Position numbers and translations under genes: made by a program
DNA from: JBGSIC01 sp041751875
GTDB taxonomy: Bacteria > Bdellovibrionota > FAC87 > UBA2466 > JACKAF01
Direction: 5' to 3'
Assembly (NCBI GenBank): GCA_041751875.1
Contig: JBGSIC010000015.1
Coordinates: 1-64,000 of the forward strand
Length of the DNA stretch: 64,000 nucleotides
In this document: positions 48,178-56,491 of the stretch, piece after piece
Numbering within the stretch: position 1 is the stretch's first letter
Layout: the number at the start of each line of letters is the position of its first letter
Notes under the pieces: model-generated
Database searches by the model: none
Told to the model about the DNA's origin: nothing
What the model saw: only the letters and a program-made list of their open reading frames with translations

Positions 48178-49317
48178 ATGTTCGTCTGGACAGAAGAACA
48201 AAAAGCGCTACTCGACACCGTTCAGGCTTTCGCACAAAAAGAACTCGCCCCGAAAGCAGAGCACTTAGACGAAACAGAGACTTTTAATTCAGACGCTTTT
48301 AAACAAATGCCTCAGTTGGGCATTCTAGGAATTTTGGCTCCGGAACAATACGGCGGCGCGGGATTGGGATGCCTTGAAGCGACACTCGTGATGGAAAAGC
48401 TGGCGGAAAGCTGTGCTTCCACCGTACTTTCCTATTTAGCGCACACTATCTTGTGCGTGAACAACCTCACGGAAAATGCCTCGGACAAGCAGAAAGCTAA
48501 GTATTTGCCTGATTTGATTTCGGGCAAATGCATTGGTGGGATGGGAATGACTGAACCTGACGCCGGTAGCGACATGCTCAGCATGAAGACCAAAGCGGAG
48601 AAAAAAGGCGATAAGTACATTCTTAATGGAACCAAAACTTACATCACCAATGGTCCTATCGGTGATGTCTTCGTGGTGTATGCGCGAACTGGCCCAGAGA
48701 AGAAACAGCTTTCTACCTTCATCGTCGAGAAAAATTTTAAAGGATTCAAGACGGGGAAAAAGTTGCGCAAAATGGGAATGCGCGCGTCTCCAACCGGGGA
48801 GTTGGTCTTTGAGAACTGTGAAGTTCCCGCAGAGAACCTGGTCGGTGAAGAGAACCAAAGCATTTCTCACATGATGCGCAATCTCAATGTGGAGCGCATT
48901 ACGATTTCCGGTATTTCTTTGGGCATTGCAAGCTCATCTCTTGCGTACTCAAAGAATTATGTGAACGAACGCGAACAGTTTGGGAAGACTCTTGCCCAAT
49001 TTCAAACCACTCAGCAAAGAGTGGCCGAGATGGCGAACCAACTCGTTGCGGGACAAACACTCACCTACGCCATGGCTCGGGCCTACGACGAGGGAAACCG
49101 GGACATGCGTTTAGGTGCACACGCAAAGCTTTTCACAGCGCAGATGGCGACCAAGGTCGCGCTCGACGCGATTCAGCTTCTAGGTGGTTATGGCTACACG
49201 CGGGAATACCCAGTCGAGCGTTATATGCGTGATGCCAAATTGATGGAAATCGGTGCGGGCACCAATGAAATCATGCGCATGCTGATCGCTCGCCAAGAAC
49301 TTGGGCTGAAGGACTAA
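48178..49317 (+). CDS. Acyl-CoA dehydrogenase, isovaleryl-CoA-dehydrogenase-like active site
   Basis: FAD enzyme that makes the alpha-beta double bond in acyl-CoA. 379 residues: GMGMTEPDAGSDMLS (FAD/substrate loop), KTYITNGPIGDVFVV, LLGGYGYTREYPVERYMRDAK. The usual catalytic Glu of the EGTNEI motif is replaced (GAGTNEI, A360), while E239 in LNVERITISG occupies the alternative position used by isovaleryl-CoA dehydrogenase. Branched short-chain acyl-CoA (leucine breakdown) is therefore a plausible substrate. Operon with the next dehydrogenase and pgi. Confidence 0.92.
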   Translation: MFVWTEEQKALLDTVQAFAQKELAPKAEHLDETETFNSDAFKQMPQLGILGILAPEQYGGAGLGCLEATLVMEKLAESCASTVLSYLAHTILCVNNLTENASDKQKAKYLPDLISGKCIGGMGMTEPDAGSDMLSMKTKAEKKGDKYILNGTKTYITNGPIGDVFVVYARTGPEKKQLSTFIVEKNFKGFKTGKKLRKMGMRASPTGELVFENCEVPAENLVGEENQSISHMMRNLNVERITISGISLGIASSSLAYSKNYVNEREQFGKTLAQFQTTQQRVAEMANQLVAGQTLTYAMARAYDEGNRDMRLGAHAKLFTAQMATKVALDAIQLLGGYGYTREYPVERYMRDAKLMEIGAGTNEIMRMLIARQELGLKD

Positions 49318-49322
49318 AACAG

Positions 49323-50468
49323 GTGCCTTTTCGTTATTATCCCGAAGCGGGTTTGGATTCCGACGAAGCTAAAACCAGATCTACGGTCCGTGCACTTGTC
49401 GACAAACATATTCGTCCTACCATCGGCGAAGATGATCGCACCTCGCAGTTTCGCCGTTCCACTTTTGAAGTGTTTGCGCGTGAAGGCTTTGGCGCGATTT
49501 TTATCAATGCGGCGTTGGGTGGTAAGGGCCTGGGTTATGAGAGCTATTACGCTGCGATCGAAGAAGTCGCCCGCGGTTCTGTTTCTCTAGCCATTACTTT
49601 GGGCGTGAATCACCTCCCTCAAGGAGCGTTAGTACAATTCGGAAACCCTGATCAAATAGCGCGCTATTCGAAACGCTTTGGATCGGGCGAGTTACTGGGT
49701 GCGTTCTCGTTGTCCGAACCGAATGCAGGGTCGGATGCGACTGGACTGATTCTCGCGGCAAAGCGCGATGGAAAAGGGTACGTTCTTAACGGCACGAAGG
49801 CCTGGTGTTCTACTGCGGGCTTCGCTGATCTGTATCTTGTGATGGCGCGTACGGGCCCCGATCGTAGTAAGGGCATCACCGCTTTTCTTCTGGAGAAAGA
49901 CACGTCAGGATTTCGTGTTGGCAAACAGGAAAAGAAAATGGGGCTGTGTGCTTCTCCCTTGGGGGAACTCATTTTCGAAAACTGTCAGGTTCCTGACTCT
50001 CAGCGTATCGGCGAAGAAGGCATGGGAATGAAAGTGGCGCTTTCGCAACTAGACGGTGGGCGGGTGGTGATTGGGGTTATTGGCCTTGCGATCGCCAAAG
50101 AGTGTTTGGAGCGCTTGTGGAGCTTGGGCAAGAAAGAGGGGGAATCTCTTGCGCCAGGTTGGCAAGCGCGCAGCGCTTATTGGTACGCGCGCGCACAAGC
50201 GTTGCACAGTGTCGTCCACCAAGTGGCGCTTAGCAAAAACCGCGGGGAGCCCATCACGGCTTTAGCGGCGCAGATTAAGCTTTTAGGGAGCGACCTGGCG
50301 ATGGAAGTCAGCTCTGGCGTGGTAGAGGCGCTAGGAACCAGGGGCGTATTGCGCGAGTATGAAGTGGAACGCTTGCTGCGCGACGCGAAAGCGCTCCAGA
50401 TTGTAGAAGGCACGAACCAGATTCAGCAGTTGGTATTGGCGCGAGAAATGGAAGCGATGCAATCATGA
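49323..50468 (+). CDS. Acyl-CoA dehydrogenase, classical active site
   Basis: 381 residues. LGAFSLSEPNAGSDATGLIL, GTKAWCSTAGFADLYLVMA, EKKMGLCASPLGELIFENC and ALGTRGVLREYEVERLLRDAK mark the family. The catalytic base is E362 in VEGTNQIQQL, the classical short/medium-chain position, unlike the preceding gene. GTG start, five bases after the previous stop. Its TGA overlaps the pgi ATG (ATGA). Together the two dehydrogenases could handle different acyl chains; ETF genes are not in the window. Confidence 0.92.
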   Translation: MPFRYYPEAGLDSDEAKTRSTVRALVDKHIRPTIGEDDRTSQFRRSTFEVFAREGFGAIFINAALGGKGLGYESYYAAIEEVARGSVSLAITLGVNHLPQGALVQFGNPDQIARYSKRFGSGELLGAFSLSEPNAGSDATGLILAAKRDGKGYVLNGTKAWCSTAGFADLYLVMARTGPDRSKGITAFLLEKDTSGFRVGKQEKKMGLCASPLGELIFENCQVPDSQRIGEEGMGMKVALSQLDGGRVVIGVIGLAIAKECLERLWSLGKKEGESLAPGWQARSAYWYARAQALHSVVHQVALSKNRGEPITALAAQIKLLGSDLAMEVSSGVVEALGTRGVLREYEVERLLRDAKALQIVEGTNQIQQLVLAREMEAMQS

Positions 50469-51721
50469 CGAAAAACCTACGCCTGTATAAGTTACCCCAA
50501 CTGGAAATCGATCTTTCCACTTCAGGTGAGGAAGTCAAAGTGGCTTCCGCTCCGAAAATTCGCGAAGCCTTTATCAAGCGGACACACAACGACGTGGGTT
50601 TTTATGATTGGCCGACCAGTGTCCCGCAGAATCTGATCGACGACATCCAAAGTACGGTTGCCGATCTTCGCAAGCGCTACGATCGTGCTCTACTGATCGG
50701 GATTGGCGGTTCGCACTTGGGCGCCGCCGCAGTTCTGTCGGTTTTAAGGGAAAGCAAAGACGAGAAACAGTTTCCCTTTTTGTGGCTAAACAACATTGAC
50801 GTGCCGGCAATTGAACGAGCGCAAGAATTTATTGCGGCAGGAAAGTGCGCCACCATCGTCATTAGTAAATCAGGCGAGACGTTAGAGACCTTAAGCGCGT
50901 TTCTCCATCTTTCTGGTTCGGTTGATCCTAAGGGGATTGTCTGTATCACTGATGCCGCTAAAGGCGAACTGCGGCGTTTGGCGGATAGTCAGAAATGGAA
51001 AAGTTTTCCGGTGCCTGGCAATATTGGCGGGCGTTTTTCTGTTTTGAGTGCGGTCGGGCTTTTACCCATCGCGCTGGGCGGAATTTCGATTCATGCTTTA
51101 CTGCAGGGAGCGCGCTCGATGAAAGAGGCGCTGGAGGCTTGTGCGCCTGAGGCCGATCCCGCTTTGATCTTTGCGGCTCAACTGCATGGCTTGGAGCAAA
51201 AAGGGTTTGTCACCCAGTACCTGATGCCTTACTGCAGTTCGTGGTCGCTTATTTCCGACTGGTACGTTCAGCTTTTTGGGGAAAGTTTAGGAAAGGGACG
51301 TCACGGACCCACCCCTGCTACGGCATTGGGAACACGCGACCAGCATTCGCTGCTTCAGCTTTTTAAAGAGGGTCCCTTGAACAAAGTGGTGGGCTTTTTA
51401 GATGTAACTGATCAGAAAACGGTCGCGCTTAAAGCGGCAGCTTTTTCAAGCCCTCCGTTTGACTACCTGGAGGGAAGGGCCGTCTCGCAGTTAAATGCGT
51501 TGGCCTCGCGCGCCACCCAGCACAGTCTCTTTCGCTCCGAAGTGCCCACTTATCGCCTTACCGTAAAAGGACAAACGCCGGAGTCGGTAGCCGGTTTACT
51601 ATTCTTCTTTGAAGTGGCATGCGCGTACGCTGGCGAAATCTACCAGGTCAATGCGTACGACCAGCCAGGAGTGGAAGAAGCGAAGAAGCTTCTTAAGCTG
51701 GCGCTGGAAAGTGAGACCTAA
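50465..51721 (+). CDS. pgi: Glucose-6-phosphate isomerase
   Basis: Interconverts glucose 6-phosphate and fructose 6-phosphate. 418 residues, on the short side for the family. Motifs: LLIGIGGSHLGAAAVLSVL (phosphate loop), VISKSGETLET, NIGGRFSVLSAVGLLPIAL, LGKGRHGPTPATALGTRDQHSLLQL with the catalytic Glu/His region, and C-terminal YAGEIYQVNAYDQPGVEEAKKL (catalytic Lys-containing end). Translation is coupled to the preceding acyl-CoA dehydrogenase, an unusual partnership. A strong terminator follows. Confidence 0.95.
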   Translation: MTKNLRLYKLPQLEIDLSTSGEEVKVASAPKIREAFIKRTHNDVGFYDWPTSVPQNLIDDIQSTVADLRKRYDRALLIGIGGSHLGAAAVLSVLRESKDEKQFPFLWLNNIDVPAIERAQEFIAAGKCATIVISKSGETLETLSAFLHLSGSVDPKGIVCITDAAKGELRRLADSQKWKSFPVPGNIGGRFSVLSAVGLLPIALGGISIHALLQGARSMKEALEACAPEADPALIFAAQLHGLEQKGFVTQYLMPYCSSWSLISDWYVQLFGESLGKGRHGPTPATALGTRDQHSLLQLFKEGPLNKVVGFLDVTDQKTVALKAAAFSSPPFDYLEGRAVSQLNALASRATQHSLFRSEVPTYRLTVKGQTPESVAGLLFFFEVACAYAGEIYQVNAYDQPGVEEAKKLLKLALESET

Positions 51722-51725
51722 AACG

Positions 51726-51759
51726 AAAACCCCTCCAACCGAGGGGTTGAAGGGGTTTT
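51726..51759. terminator. Bidirectional terminator between pgi and a small lipoprotein gene
   Basis: AAAACCCCTCCAACC / GGGGTTGAAGGGGTTTT stem with A-run on the left and T-run on the right; serves both convergent genes. Confidence 0.85.
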
Positions 51760-51782
51760 AAGATTTCTAGGAAACGGGACAG

Positions 51783-51992
51783 CTACTGTCGGACCAACTG
51801 GCGTTTTTGACCTGATTCGTCTGTGCACGTTTTACCTTCGTATCTCTCCACGACTTCTCTCATTTCGTTGATGCCCCTAGCAGCTTGCAAATCCGCGTTA
51901 AGCTCCGCTTGCAGTTCATTGCAGCTCTTCGATCCACAAGCAGAGGCCAGCAACAAGACAACCAGTCCGGTCAGTACGTTTAAATTTCGCAT
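51783..51992 (-). CDS. Small lipoprotein
   Basis: 69 residues: signal with lipobox LLLASAC (C18-C20 region), then a short charged domain with two further cysteines (SCNELQAELN and GKTCTDESGQ) that may form a disulfide. ATG 51992 is preceded by AAAGGAG at nine bases. An in-frame upstream start at 52058 lacks this. No family recognised. Confidence 0.75.
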   Translation of the reverse strand: MRNLNVLTGLVVLLLASACGSKSCNELQAELNADLQAARGINEMREVVERYEGKTCTDESGQKRQLVRQ

Positions 51993-52102
51993 TCTTCGTA
52001 ACTCCTTTTGGGGGAAAGTTAATGGCGGGAACCTATAGTAATGCGATGCAGCGATCAAGCGTAAAGGCTGTCTCTCCAGCTATTTTATGTAATTCCAACA
52101 GG

Positions 52103-52567
52103 TTATAAGATGAGCTTTGCCCCTTCATGACTAAAAACAAACCCGGCACGCGTGTAAAGTTTGTGGGCGTCTTTTCTCGTTTTGTCCGTGGTGAGTTGAA
52201 CCCGGCGGCAATTTTTCTTTGTGGCGAGTTCGATAGCCCAGCCCAACATTTTGGTGCCAATCCCTTTTCCGCGAAGGGCTTCTTCGACATGAATCGCCTC
52301 AATCTGGCAATCGGGTTTTCCAGCGCCGGCGAGATAGGTGATGAAGGTAAGCTGAAAAGTTCCGACTACCTTTCCTTCTAACTCGACGACCAAAAGGGAC
52401 TGATGCGGATCAGAGTCGATTACCTTGAATGCCTCCCAATAGGTTCTAGGCAATTCATCAGGTAGCGTTTTGCGCGGCTTACCTCCAGGGCCGCCGGCGT
52501 TGGTCAGCCGAACAATGCGTTCCACATCCGAGGCGGTGGCGCGCCTTATGACGACATCTTCAGACAT
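52103..52567 (-). CDS. GNAT-family N-acetyltransferase
   Basis: 154 residues. VIRRATASDVERIVRLTN at the N-terminus, LLVVELEGKVVGTFQLTFI, IEAIHVEEALRGKGIGTKML (acetyl-CoA loop RGKGIG) and AHKLYTRAGFVFSHEG at the C-terminus fit small GNAT enzymes of the PhnO/aminoalkyl-acetyltransferase kind. ATG 52567 with AGGAG 11 bases upstream. Substrate unknown. It is divergent from the FHA-GGDEF gene. Confidence 0.92.
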   Translation of the reverse strand: MSEDVVIRRATASDVERIVRLTNAGGPGGKPRKTLPDELPRTYWEAFKVIDSDPHQSLLVVELEGKVVGTFQLTFITYLAGAGKPDCQIEAIHVEEALRGKGIGTKMLGWAIELATKKNCRRVQLTTDKTRKDAHKLYTRAGFVFSHEGAKLIL

Positions 52568-52651
52568 CAGCGTAGTACTCCTGAGAATAGGCTTCCATTA
52601 AAGTGACACGCAGCACTATTCCCAAAGACTGCGTGAGGAAACGCAAACAGT

Positions 52652-52657
52652 TATAAT
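52652..52657 (+). promoter_or_regulatory. -10 box of the FHA-GGDEF gene, leaderless position
   Basis: Perfect TATAAT whose last base lies seven bases before the A of the ATG at 52664, so the expected transcript start coincides with the start codon. No Shine-Dalgarno is present. The -35 region (CTGCGT at 17 bp) is poor. Same spacing as at lon. Confidence 0.55.
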
Positions 52658-52663
52658 GTAACA

Positions 52664-53581
52664 ATGGCGAAATCAAAGAAGAAAGCGGAAGAAACGGACC
52701 GGACTGAGGTCGCAGATAGCGATACCCTCAAAATCCGTCTGGAAGAGGCCAAAGAATCAGCGCCCGTGGTGGTGGTGATATCAGGTCGGCCCTTGGGTAA
52801 GTCGTTCTTCCTCTCCAAAGAAAAAATGATTTTGGGACGGGATTTAGCTGCAGATATTTCGGTGGGGGAATCGGCCGTCTCTCGCAATCACACTGAGTTT
52901 AATGTGACAGAAGAAGGGGTCGTTGTTCAGGATTTGGGGAGCACCAACGGAACTTTCGTGAATGATCAAAAAATTACCGACCCAGTTCTCCTTCATGACG
53001 GCGATCTGATTCGAGTGGGAAACTCGATTCTCAAGTTCCTTGAAGAGGGTCAGATTGAAAACATCCATTACGGAAAAATGTACGATCTCGCAACGCGCGA
53101 CGATTTAACGGGGGCATACAATAAAAAAGCAATTCTAGACCGGATTGCCGAAGAGTTCGGCCGTGCACAAGCAAATGCGAACCCTCTTTGTTTGCTTTTC
53201 TTTGATATCGACCACTTCAAAAAAACAAACGATACTTTCGGCCATCCTGCGGGAGATTACGTATTGAAAGAAATTTCAAGCTTGATCATTAATAAGATGA
53301 TCCGTCAGAAAGATTCGTTGGGCCGATACGGCGGGGAAGAATTTGCTCTGCTACTGGTAGGTACTCCGCTAGAAATTTCGGTAGATATCGCCGAACGTAT
53401 CCGCAGCACCATAGAGGCACACGAGTTTCTATTTGATGGGCAGAAAATTCCCGTGACGATTAGTATCGGAGTCTGCGCTTTGGACTCTACAACGAAACAT
53501 GCCGATGATCTGGTCGCGACAGCCGATAAGGCGCTTTACGACGCAAAAGAACAGGGCCGCAACCGGGTATGTGTACGATGA
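52664..53581 (+). CDS. Diguanylate cyclase with N-terminal FHA domain (DgcB-like)
   Basis: Makes cyclic di-GMP from two GTP. 305 residues: charged N-terminus, FHA domain (about 45-125; LGRDLAADI, SAVSRNHTEF, DLGSTNGTFVND) that binds phosphothreonine, then GGDEF domain with DDLTGAYNKKAI, FFDIDHFKKTNDTFGH and active site RYGGEEF (GGEEF at 223-227). RQKD lies five residues before it, matching the inhibitory I-site RxxD. The same FHA-GGDEF architecture occurs in DgcB of Bdellovibrio bacteriovorus, which is needed for prey invasion; orthology here is inferred. The next gene overlaps by ATGA. Confidence 0.93.
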   Translation: MAKSKKKAEETDRTEVADSDTLKIRLEEAKESAPVVVVISGRPLGKSFFLSKEKMILGRDLAADISVGESAVSRNHTEFNVTEEGVVVQDLGSTNGTFVNDQKITDPVLLHDGDLIRVGNSILKFLEEGQIENIHYGKMYDLATRDDLTGAYNKKAILDRIAEEFGRAQANANPLCLLFFDIDHFKKTNDTFGHPAGDYVLKEISSLIINKMIRQKDSLGRYGGEEFALLLVGTPLEISVDIAERIRSTIEAHEFLFDGQKIPVTISIGVCALDSTTKHADDLVATADKALYDAKEQGRNRVCVR

Positions 53582-54078
53582 GAAAGCTTACCTGGGTTTT
53601 TGTCGTCACACTCGCTCTCGTTGTCGCTTGCGCTGGCCCAAAACCCAAGGGGGGCGGCGGGGGTGGTGGTCCGAAGGGGGGCCCGAAGCCAAAACAAGGT
53701 CCTCCGGGTGGTGGTCCCGCGGGTAGAGGCCCTGTAGCCGACGACGTAGATCCGGGAGTCGGAAGGGGGCCTAATCGTTTGAGCCCCGAAGAAGAGAGAA
53801 GGGCACGCGACAGAGCTCAGCGCGAGGGAAACTTGAGTGAGGGAACGCCAGAAGGACTCGGAGGAAACCGATCGGGGCAGGGCTTTGAGGATTTCAACAC
53901 ACCACCCAGAGAAACCCTTCCGGGCCAGGAGGGAATTGAAGGATTGCCTCAACAGCCTGGCGCAGGCGCACTACCCGCTGTTCCCATCTTAAAGGGTGAG
54001 CAGAACGGTGCTGCGGGAAGTACAGGGGCCGCGGGAACACACGGCCTAGATCAAAACATCTCCCGTCCTACGCCCTAA
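53578..54078 (+). CDS. Gly/Pro-rich lipoprotein coupled to the diguanylate cyclase gene
   Basis: 166 residues: lipoprotein signal (MRKLTWVFVVTLALVVAC), then low-complexity GPKPKGGGGGGGPKGGPK-type sequence, a short charged helix (LSPEEERRARDRAQREG) and a Gly/Pro/Gln-rich tail. It starts at the ATGA overlap with the cyclase gene, so the two products are made together. No domain is recognised. A disordered surface lipoprotein is likely. Confidence 0.78.
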   Translation: MRKLTWVFVVTLALVVACAGPKPKGGGGGGGPKGGPKPKQGPPGGGPAGRGPVADDVDPGVGRGPNRLSPEEERRARDRAQREGNLSEGTPEGLGGNRSGQGFEDFNTPPRETLPGQEGIEGLPQQPGAGALPAVPILKGEQNGAAGSTGAAGTHGLDQNISRPTP

Positions 54079-54914
54079 GCGCCATCTGGATAATCGTCGA
54101 CCGTTGCATTAGCCGCCGGGGCTGTAATCAGATTCAAATTATCCAAGTTATTCATCGTAAGAACGCCTTCACAGCTATCCGCAGTGGGGTTCGAATCCCT
54201 CAAGCTCACCATGCAGTCGACGATGTGCCAGGACCAAGCGGCGGTCGATTGCACGCGCGCATAGTCGTAGCGGTTCTCGATCGAAGCATCATAGGTAATT
54301 TCGTTTATGGGAGTATGGTCGTTGGCGTCTGCTACTGCGGCCAAAGGATCGTTCCCTGAATCACCTACAGCATTTCCCCAATAGAAAACCACATCCTCAG
54401 ATAAGCCAGTGTTAGCGTTGGCTTTAATTTTGACTCTAAGCCAACGGTTTTGAATACTGTCATCTTCCCACGAAATAACCACACGGGAAATGTTGTCACG
54501 TTCTTCCAAAACGTTGAATTCGCTTGGTGCCGGAGGAGCAATCCAGGCGCTAAGACTTTCGCTGTTACCTACCAAAAACTCAAAATCTCCCGCCGTAAGC
54601 GTTGCGGCGGCGCTTGCGTCACGGGGCAATTCTCTGAAGTCTACGATCACGCCGTTAATGCCATGATAATAGCTGGAGTAGTTTTTAAAAGTAGCTTTGG
54701 CGCCAGGAAGTAGGGCTTCTTTATCGGTGGCGATGGCGGCTTCTTTGCGCGAATCCCCGCCATCAAAGAGTGAGTTTCCGTAGTAAAGATAAGTTGCCAC
54801 GAATGCCGGACCGCTGGGCGCGATATGGACGTTAAGGGCAGAAAAATCGGCGCATGCGCCGACTAACAGGGCGGCCACGAGGGCTACCATCTGGCTGAGC
54901 TTTTTATTCCACAT
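54075..54914 (-). CDS. Lipoprotein of unknown function
   Basis: 279 residues with lipobox LLVGAC. The mature protein has blocks resembling Ig/dockerin-associated surface proteins: VSWEDDSIQNRWLRVKIKANANTGL then VVFYWGNAVGDSGNDPLAAVADAND. The latter closely resembles the motif found in extracellular proteins with DUF2341 or cohesin-like domains (WLRVTVLANANTGL, YFGNAIGD). No catalytic residue can be named. Converges on the Gly/Pro-rich lipoprotein gene with a 4-bp stop overlap. Confidence 0.8.
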   Translation of the reverse strand: MWNKKLSQMVALVAALLVGACADFSALNVHIAPSGPAFVATYLYYGNSLFDGGDSRKEAAIATDKEALLPGAKATFKNYSSYYHGINGVIVDFRELPRDASAAATLTAGDFEFLVGNSESLSAWIAPPAPSEFNVLEERDNISRVVISWEDDSIQNRWLRVKIKANANTGLSEDVVFYWGNAVGDSGNDPLAAVADANDHTPINEITYDASIENRYDYARVQSTAAWSWHIVDCMVSLRDSNPTADSCEGVLTMNNLDNLNLITAPAANATVDDYPDGA

Positions 54915-54947
54915 ACATACCTCATCTCAAAAGCCAAAGCAGTTTTG

Positions 54948-55352
54948 CTAGTCTTTCCCGCCCTTAACAAGGTGCAAGTGCACTTCGTTATTCGTGCGTT
55001 CTTCATCCACTGTCTGTTGGATAAGAGTTTGCGTTGAAGGACTAATGTGTGTGAACTGGATCGCAAGACCCTTTTCTGAATCAGTTCCTTGAACGCGCAC
55101 CACGGTGCCGCGGGCTTGAATGGAGCCACCTTCAATATAAGGGGATTTTACAACCACATAGACTTCGCGACCTTCGGGGAACTCCGCTAAGCCACCTACG
55201 TAAAGACCGCCGGCGCTAATATTCTTCATGGGCGCACTAAACAAACGGTTTTCGTCGTGGATAAAAATACGACCCGGGATATCGGCCCGGTTGTGTACAC
55301 GTTTATTTGCCCCCGTTTGAGCGACTGCATTCGTATTTGTCTGCTTTTTCAT
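54948..55352 (-). CDS. PilZ-domain c-di-GMP receptor
   Basis: 134 residues. The N-terminal switch motif RVHNR (RxxxR) and the downstream NISAGG (D/NxSxxG) are the two c-di-GMP-binding signatures of PilZ, set in the beta-barrel sequence GRIFIHDENRLFSAPMKNIS and VVKSPYIEGGSIQARGTVVRV. No effector domain is fused, so it would act by binding partners. It lies 1.4 kb from a diguanylate cyclase gene and 33 bases upstream of the lipoprotein gene in the same direction. Confidence 0.92.
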   Translation of the reverse strand: MKKQTNTNAVAQTGANKRVHNRADIPGRIFIHDENRLFSAPMKNISAGGLYVGGLAEFPEGREVYVVVKSPYIEGGSIQARGTVVRVQGTDSEKGLAIQFTHISPSTQTLIQQTVDEERTNNEVHLHLVKGGKD

Positions 55353-55717
55353 GAAACTCCTCTTTCACTTACGGACTGTCGTTACTTCTGCTGTTCCACT
55401 TGGCCCCTCTAAGAACCCAAAATGATCGCGCCCACTACCCTACACATCACATCTCAGGCCTGGAACTTCTATAACTTTACATTCAGATGTTGTGCCAAAT
55501 GTGAACACACGAAAAAAACCTGATCAGATGTCAAACTTTTGGTCGGTGGGAACAGCGCAATTAAAAAGGGAAGAAGATTCAATGTGATCGCCCGTCGTTT
55601 CTTAGACACTTGAGGAAAGAGTCGAAGCGTGGATCCGCTAAGCCCTCTAATTTGTTTGGGAGAAGGCAAAAATGCCGCTGGGCTGTGCGCACATTCCGTA
55701 CGTATTTCACGATTCAA
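55353..55717. promoter_or_regulatory. Intergenic region upstream of the PilZ gene
   Basis: About 365 bases between the coaX stop and the PilZ start, both on the minus strand. No terminator-like hairpin and no credible gene were found; a promoter for the PilZ gene is expected here. Confidence 0.35.
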
Positions 55718-56491
55718 TCAGGACGGGTTAGGCTTTGGGGGCTGCGCGAGCAGGTAGGTGCCGATGAGGGTAAGGTGGGGGTCAAAAAGCGTATCGGAAG
55801 GCAAGCAGGCCTTAAATAGACTACCGTATCCGCCGGTAACGGCGACGGAGGCTTTTCCACCGAGTTCGGCGGTGGTTCGTTTGATGAGACCGACGATTTG
55901 ATCCGCGTACCCCAGTAGCACACCTGACTGGATGCACTCTTCAGTAGTCTTTCCAATCACCCGTTCAGGAATACGTGGCGCAACCAAAGGAAGTTGGGCG
56001 GTCTTGATGCTCAGTGATTCCAGAGCGAGTCCCACGCCGGGCAAAATGGATCCCCCTTCATAGGCGCCGGAAGCGGAAATCGCATCTAGCGTGGTGGCCG
56101 TACCACAATCAACGACAATGGCGGGCAGCAAAAGGCGATCGAGTGCGTAAGCTACGTTGGCCAACCGATCGGCTCCAACCGAATGCGGTTCTCTGACATT
56201 TAAGGGGAAACGCAAACGTGAGTTTACTTCGACCACAAAAGGAGAGCAGTCGAGATAACGCTGGGAAAATTGCACGAACCCGCGAGTAACCGTGGGAACA
56301 ACCGAGCAAATAGCTACACCTTGCCAGCGGTTCTCGAGTTTTTCGATTTGAAGAAGACTAAGAAAATAGGAAGCCAACTCGTCGGGAGTTTGCGCACGTT
56401 GGGTTTGTCTCACCCACTGGTGAGTCATTTTACCGTTCTCAAAACGGCCAAAGTTGGTCTGAGTGTTTCCGATGTCTATGGCAAGAAACAA
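55718..56491 (-). CDS. coaX: Type III pantothenate kinase
   Basis: First step of coenzyme A synthesis; the last step gene coaE is also in the window. 257 residues: FLAIDIGNTQTNFGRFENG (phosphate loop), SVVPTVTRGF, PHSVGADRLANVAYALD, VVDCGTATTLDAIS, YEGGSILPGVGLALESL and SVAVTGGYGSLFK fit the ASKHA-fold CoaX family. Start overlaps birA by 16 bases, a frequent birA-coaX pairing. Confidence 0.96.
   Translation of the reverse strand: MFLAIDIGNTQTNFGRFENGKMTHQWVRQTQRAQTPDELASYFLSLLQIEKLENRWQGVAICSVVPTVTRGFVQFSQRYLDCSPFVVEVNSRLRFPLNVREPHSVGADRLANVAYALDRLLLPAIVVDCGTATTLDAISASGAYEGGSILPGVGLALESLSIKTAQLPLVAPRIPERVIGKTTEECIQSGVLLGYADQIVGLIKRTTAELGGKASVAVTGGYGSLFKACLPSDTLFDPHLTLIGTYLLAQPPKPNPS

Noticed and set aside
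55469..55819. Frames on both strands between the coaX and PilZ genes
   Set aside because: Short, no ribosome-binding site and unremarkable composition; one overlaps the end of coaX.
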